Shown here: positions 7,402-9,714 of the stretch, piece by piece
Numbering within the stretch: the first letter of the stretch is position 1
Layout: every line of letters starts with the position of its first letter
DNA from: an uncultured Eubacterium sp.
Lineage (GTDB): Bacteria > Bacillota > Clostridia > Lachnospirales > Lachnospiraceae
Length of the DNA: 9,714 bases
NCBI GenBank assembly: GCA_946412445.1
Contig: CAMKHH010000021.1
Location: 1-9,714 of the forward strand
Direction of reading: 5' to 3'
Program-made: the position numbers and the translations under genes
The notes under the pieces: model-generated
What the model was told of the DNA's origin: nothing
The model's input: the letters and a program-made list of their open reading frames with translations, nothing else
Databases searched by the model: none

Positions 7402-8283
7402 ATGGATGGCGTATTCAGCTTTATGGGTGTAGTTTTAAATTCTTCGACCTCAATTCTGTTTGCAGCACTTGGTCTTTTGATAATGCAGTCTTCAGGGGTA
7501 CTTAATATCGGGGCAGAGGGAATGATGCTGATCGGTGCTTTTTCTGGTATGGCTGGTTCTTATGTTACAGGCAATGTATGGCTGGGGGCATTGTTCGCAA
7601 TGCTTATGTCAGGAGTTTCAGGAGCTGCATTCGCATATTGTACGATACATATGAAAGCCAACCAGGTGGTGGTTGGTATCGCACTGAATATCTTCGCAGA
7701 AGGAATCACAACCACCTTATATAGAATATTGTTTGGAATGGATTCCACTTCCAGAAAGGTTGACTCCTTTCATCCGGCAGGGCCCTTTAATATTCCGGTC
7801 TATCTGGGAATCCTGCTGGTAGTACTGATCTCCATACTTCTGTATAAGACCAGGTACGGGCTGCAGATTCGCGGAGCAGGGGAATATCCTCAGGCAATCG
7901 ATTCCGTTGGTTTGAATGTCAACCGGATTCGCTGGCTGAGTGTAATTGCAGGTTCTATGGTGATAGGGCTTGGCGGGGCATATCTTTCGTTGGGAGAACT
8001 GTCATTTTTTACGGAAAATATGGTAACAGGGAGGGGATATATCGCTTTGGCGGCAGTCATCTTCGGACGTTATACAGCAGTCGGTACATGGCTGGCAGTT
8101 CTCGTCTTCGGGGCGGGAGAAACACTTGTTTACCGGATGCAGGCGGCCTCTATCGGGGTTCCTACACAGCTCATTCTTATGATACCATATCTTCTCACAG
8201 TGATTGTAGTTGCATGTTTTGGCCAAAAGGGCGGGGGACCTGCGGCTTTAGGAACTCCGTTTTCAAAAAGCAAGGGACATTAA
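7402..8283 (+). CDS. BMP-type ABC importer permease 2 (NupQ/YufQ-like)
   Basis: This 293-residue multi-pass membrane protein is the second, smaller BPD_transp_2 permease and would pair with permease 1 in the membrane. The signature NIGAEG is at 35-40, at the end of the first hydrophobic segment. MKANQVVVGIALNIFAEGIT corresponds to the conserved ANQVVxGxALN segment of this subunit. The cytoplasmic coupling loop carries GAGEYPQAIDSVGLNV, and GRGYIALAAVIFG (from G210) is the late motif characteristic of YufQ-like subunits. The tail after the last helix is short and rich in Gly/Lys/Ser. The gene follows permease 1 with a 4-base gap and precedes the lipoprotein gene by 63 bases that contain a hairpin. 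The assignment as a permease is firm; nucleoside as substrate rests on family and context. Confidence 0.9.
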   Translation: MDGVFSFMGVVLNSSTSILFAALGLLIMQSSGVLNIGAEGMMLIGAFSGMAGSYVTGNVWLGALFAMLMSGVSGAAFAYCTIHMKANQVVVGIALNIFAEGITTTLYRILFGMDSTSRKVDSFHPAGPFNIPVYLGILLVVLISILLYKTRYGLQIRGAGEYPQAIDSVGLNVNRIRWLSVIAGSMVIGLGGAYLSLGELSFFTENMVTGRGYIALAAVIFGRYTAVGTWLAVLVFGAGETLVYRMQAASIGVPTQLILMIPYLLTVIVVACFGQKGGGPAALGTPFSKSKGH

Positions 8284-8291
8284 CCGGGAAG

Positions 8292-8315
8292 GTAAGTCCG
8301 CATCTGCGGCTTTAC
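8292..8315 (+). promoter_or_regulatory. Intercistronic hairpin between permease 2 and the lipoprotein gene
   Basis: An imperfect inverted repeat pairs 8292-8301 with 8306-8315: CCGC/GCGG at the top (loop ATCT), then one T-C mismatch, one G-T pair and four A-T/G-C pairs. No T-tract follows, so it is not a standard intrinsic terminator. Such hairpins can stabilise one mRNA segment and raise the amount of the binding protein relative to its permeases. That role is inferred. Confidence 0.45.
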
Positions 8316-8336
8316 TGATAAATAATTAAGAAAAGC

Positions 8337-8340
8337 GAGG
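8337..8340 (+). promoter_or_regulatory. Ribosome binding site deciding the lipoprotein start
   Basis: GAGG ends immediately before ATG 8341 and 6 bases before the in-frame ATG 8347. Only 8347 has workable spacing, and it gives a normal lipoprotein signal beginning MKKR. Confidence 0.65.
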
Positions 8341-8346
8341 ATGATT

Positions 8347-9381
8347 ATGAAAAAAAGAGCAATGAAATCGGTTTTGGCGTTGACTATGGCAATGGTGATG
8401 GCAGGCAGTCTGGCAGGATGCGGCTCGAAAGGAAGCGGTTCCGGGAGCAGCAGCGGCGACGGAAAGGCGGAAACATCGGATGAAAAGGTAGCACTGCTCC
8501 TTCCGGGAAATGCCAATGATAAAGGATGGAATCAAGAGGCATATGAGGGTCTGCAGGAAATCAAGGAGCTGGGATTTGAGACAGCTTATTCCGAAAAGGT
8601 AGAGGCCTCTGATTATGAGAGCGTATTCCGTGGTTATGCAGATCAGGGATATAAGCTGATATTCGGACATGGCACAGAATTCGAGGATGCGGCGGAAAAG
8701 GTGGCACAGGATTATCCGGATACTATGTTTTGTATCACTAGTTCAGATATTTATCAGGACCCCAATGTCTGCTCTTTACAAAACCTGAACAATGAACAGG
8801 GATTTATTGCAGGCGTTGTTGCGGCACTGGCAACGAAAACAAAAAAGGTTGCGGCAATAGGTGGCATGGAGATTCCGTCTATCCAGAGCTACATCCTGGG
8901 ATTTGAGCAGGGTGTTGCATATGTGGATAACGGTACGCAGGCAATGACTGCGTATACAGGAGATTTTAGTGATGCCACAAAGGTAAAAGAACAGGCAAAC
9001 GCATTTATAGAAGAGGGGGCAGATATCATTTCCCAGGATGCAGATGAAGCAGGACTTGGGCTTTTTGAGGCAATTAAGAATACTCCGGATGGAATTTATG
9101 CAATCGGTGCAGTAAAGGATCAGTATGATGAGGCGCCGGGAAAGGTGCTTACCAGTGCTACAAACAATATCGGGGATGCGATGAAAATTGCAGCGCAGAA
9201 CGCTGCGGATGACAAGCTGAAGGCAGAATGTTACAAATATGGAATAAAGGAAAAAGTAATCGGCCTTGCAGATTATCATGATCTTGGCGATGTGCTGACA
9301 GAGGAAGAAAAGACATTCGTACAGGAGACTATGGATAAGATTGCATCGGGAGAAATTACAGTAAAGAGTGCACAAAACTAA
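8347..9381 (+). CDS. BMP-family substrate-binding lipoprotein of a nucleoside-type ABC importer
   Basis: This 344-residue extracytoplasmic binding protein captures the substrate and delivers it to the permeases. The N-terminus MKKRAMK, a hydrophobic stretch and the lipobox LAGC place the lipid-modified Cys at residue 25. A Gly/Ser-rich tether (26-40) follows. The mature part matches the BMP (PnrA/Med) family: NDKGWNQEAYEGL from N57 corresponds to the family D-x-S-F-N-Q-x-A-x-E-G-L segment, QGFIAGVVAAL to the Y-x-x-G-x-x-A-A helix, and GGMEIP at 172-177 to GG-[MV]-[DE]-x-P. Two later motifs depart from PnrA-type proteins. QDADEAGLGLFEA from Q230 stands where A-G-G-T-G-x-G-V-x-E-A is usual, and GAVKDQ at 254-259 stands where GVDSDQ is usual, losing one acidic residue. 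Ligand specificity is therefore uncertain (purine nucleoside, base or a related compound). A start at 8341 would add two residues but lacks Shine-Dalgarno spacing. Confidence 0.9.
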   Translation: MKKRAMKSVLALTMAMVMAGSLAGCGSKGSGSGSSSGDGKAETSDEKVALLLPGNANDKGWNQEAYEGLQEIKELGFETAYSEKVEASDYESVFRGYADQGYKLIFGHGTEFEDAAEKVAQDYPDTMFCITSSDIYQDPNVCSLQNLNNEQGFIAGVVAALATKTKKVAAIGGMEIPSIQSYILGFEQGVAYVDNGTQAMTAYTGDFSDATKVKEQANAFIEEGADIISQDADEAGLGLFEAIKNTPDGIYAIGAVKDQYDEAPGKVLTSATNNIGDAMKIAAQNAADDKLKAECYKYGIKEKVIGLADYHDLGDVLTEEEKTFVQETMDKIASGEITVKSAQN

Positions 9382-9394
9382 TTATCTCTAAGTC

Positions 9395-9400
9395 AGGAGG
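9395..9400 (+). promoter_or_regulatory. Ribosome binding site for the ATPase gene
   Basis: A perfect AGGAGG lies 5 bases before ATG 9406 in the 24-base gap after the lipoprotein stop codon, and fixes the start of the gene cut by the window edge. Confidence 0.75.
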
Positions 9401-9405
9401 ACATT

Positions 9406-9714
9406 ATGAAGCATATTCTGGAGTTTAAAAATATATCAAAGAAGTACGGAAAAGTTTATGCCGATAAGGATGTCAGCCTGTGTGTGGATGCGGGAAAGGT
9501 GTATTCTCTGCTCGGAGAAAACGGAGCGGGCAAAAGCACATTGATGAATGTATTATACGGACTGACACGGGCAGACAGCGGTGAGATATATGTGGATGGA
9601 AAGCAGGCGCTGATTGCTTCTCCGAAGGATGCAATTAAGTATGGAATCGGCATGGTGCATCAGCACTTTATGCTGGTTCCGACCCTGACAGTTGCAGAGA
9701 ACATCATTCTGGCA
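9406..9714 (+). CDS. ABC importer ATP-binding subunit (NupO/YufO-like), 3' partial
   Basis: The first 103 codons are open to the right edge of the window with no stop. The protein starts MKHILEFKNISKKYG. It has an aromatic A-loop candidate at Y14, Walker A GENGAGKST at 37-45, and a Q-loop within MVHQHF (Q86), followed by LVPTLTVAENI. MVHQHFMLVP is typical of the sugar/nucleoside importer ATPases (RbsA, XylG, YufO), which carry two ATPase domains in one chain of about 500 residues. The second domain and the Walker B and signature motifs lie beyond the window. It would hydrolyse ATP on the cytoplasmic side to drive uptake by the two permeases. It is the last visible gene of the operon, 24 bases after the lipoprotein gene. 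Confidence 0.93.
   Translation, partial: MKHILEFKNISKKYGKVYADKDVSLCVDAGKVYSLLGENGAGKSTLMNVLYGLTRADSGEIYVDGKQALIASPKDAIKYGIGMVHQHFMLVPTLTVAENIILA

Noticed and set aside
8284..8346. Transcription terminator between permease 2 and the lipoprotein gene
   Set aside because: The hairpin at 8292-8315 has no T-tract after it, and the genes on both sides belong to the same transporter.
8776..9375. Minus-strand open frame of 199 codons
   Set aside because: It is fully antisense to the BMP lipoprotein gene. Its Cys-, Ile- and Leu-rich composition is typical of a shadow frame, and the sense frame has clear family motifs.

Overview
The window looks like a stretch of a mid-GC Firmicutes genome. A gut Lachnospiraceae or a related Clostridia is the best guess, from three signs: AGGAGG-type ribosome binding sites, a TTGACA promoter, and the combination of dockerin, FIVAR and sortase-type surface modules. 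All genes lie on the + strand. No tRNA, rRNA, CRISPR array, insertion sequence or integrase was seen.

Region A (1-6136) is a carbohydrate-active surface module. A very large secreted-type enzyme, cut by the left edge of the window, has an alpha-helix-rich putative glycan-active domain. This is followed by two PKD/Ig-like domains, a Big_4-type Ig domain, two discoidin-like (F5/8 type C, CBM32-like) domains each followed by a FIVAR helical module, a Big_3-type Ig domain, four more tandem FIVAR modules and a C-terminal type I dockerin with two complete calcium loops. Only 26 bases downstream is a 248-residue protein with a signal peptide, one cohesin-like domain, a low-complexity Gly/Asp/Lys linker, a TKTGD motif, a membrane helix and a basic tail. 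The simplest reading is a two-gene system: the small protein is a wall-anchored cohesin receptor that holds the dockerin enzyme on the cell surface.

Region B (6137-6392) is a non-coding leader. It holds a promoter-like TTGACA/TAAATT pair, potential RNA helices and a 17-bp intrinsic terminator hairpin with a T-tract, all ahead of the transporter start codon. No convincing promoter lies between that terminator and the gene. The transporter operon is therefore probably controlled by transcription attenuation, or else the leader is a short terminated RNA and the operon is read through.

Region C (6393-9714, continuing beyond the right edge) is a BMP-type ABC importer of the nucleoside family (NupNOPQ/YufNOPQ-like). 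In order it has permease 1, permease 2, substrate-binding lipoprotein and the ATPase, whose first 103 residues are visible. The lipoprotein captures the substrate outside the membrane, the two permeases form the channel and the ATPase drives uptake. The substrate is most likely a purine nucleoside or a related compound, but the binding protein departs from the usual family motifs, so the ligand is uncertain.
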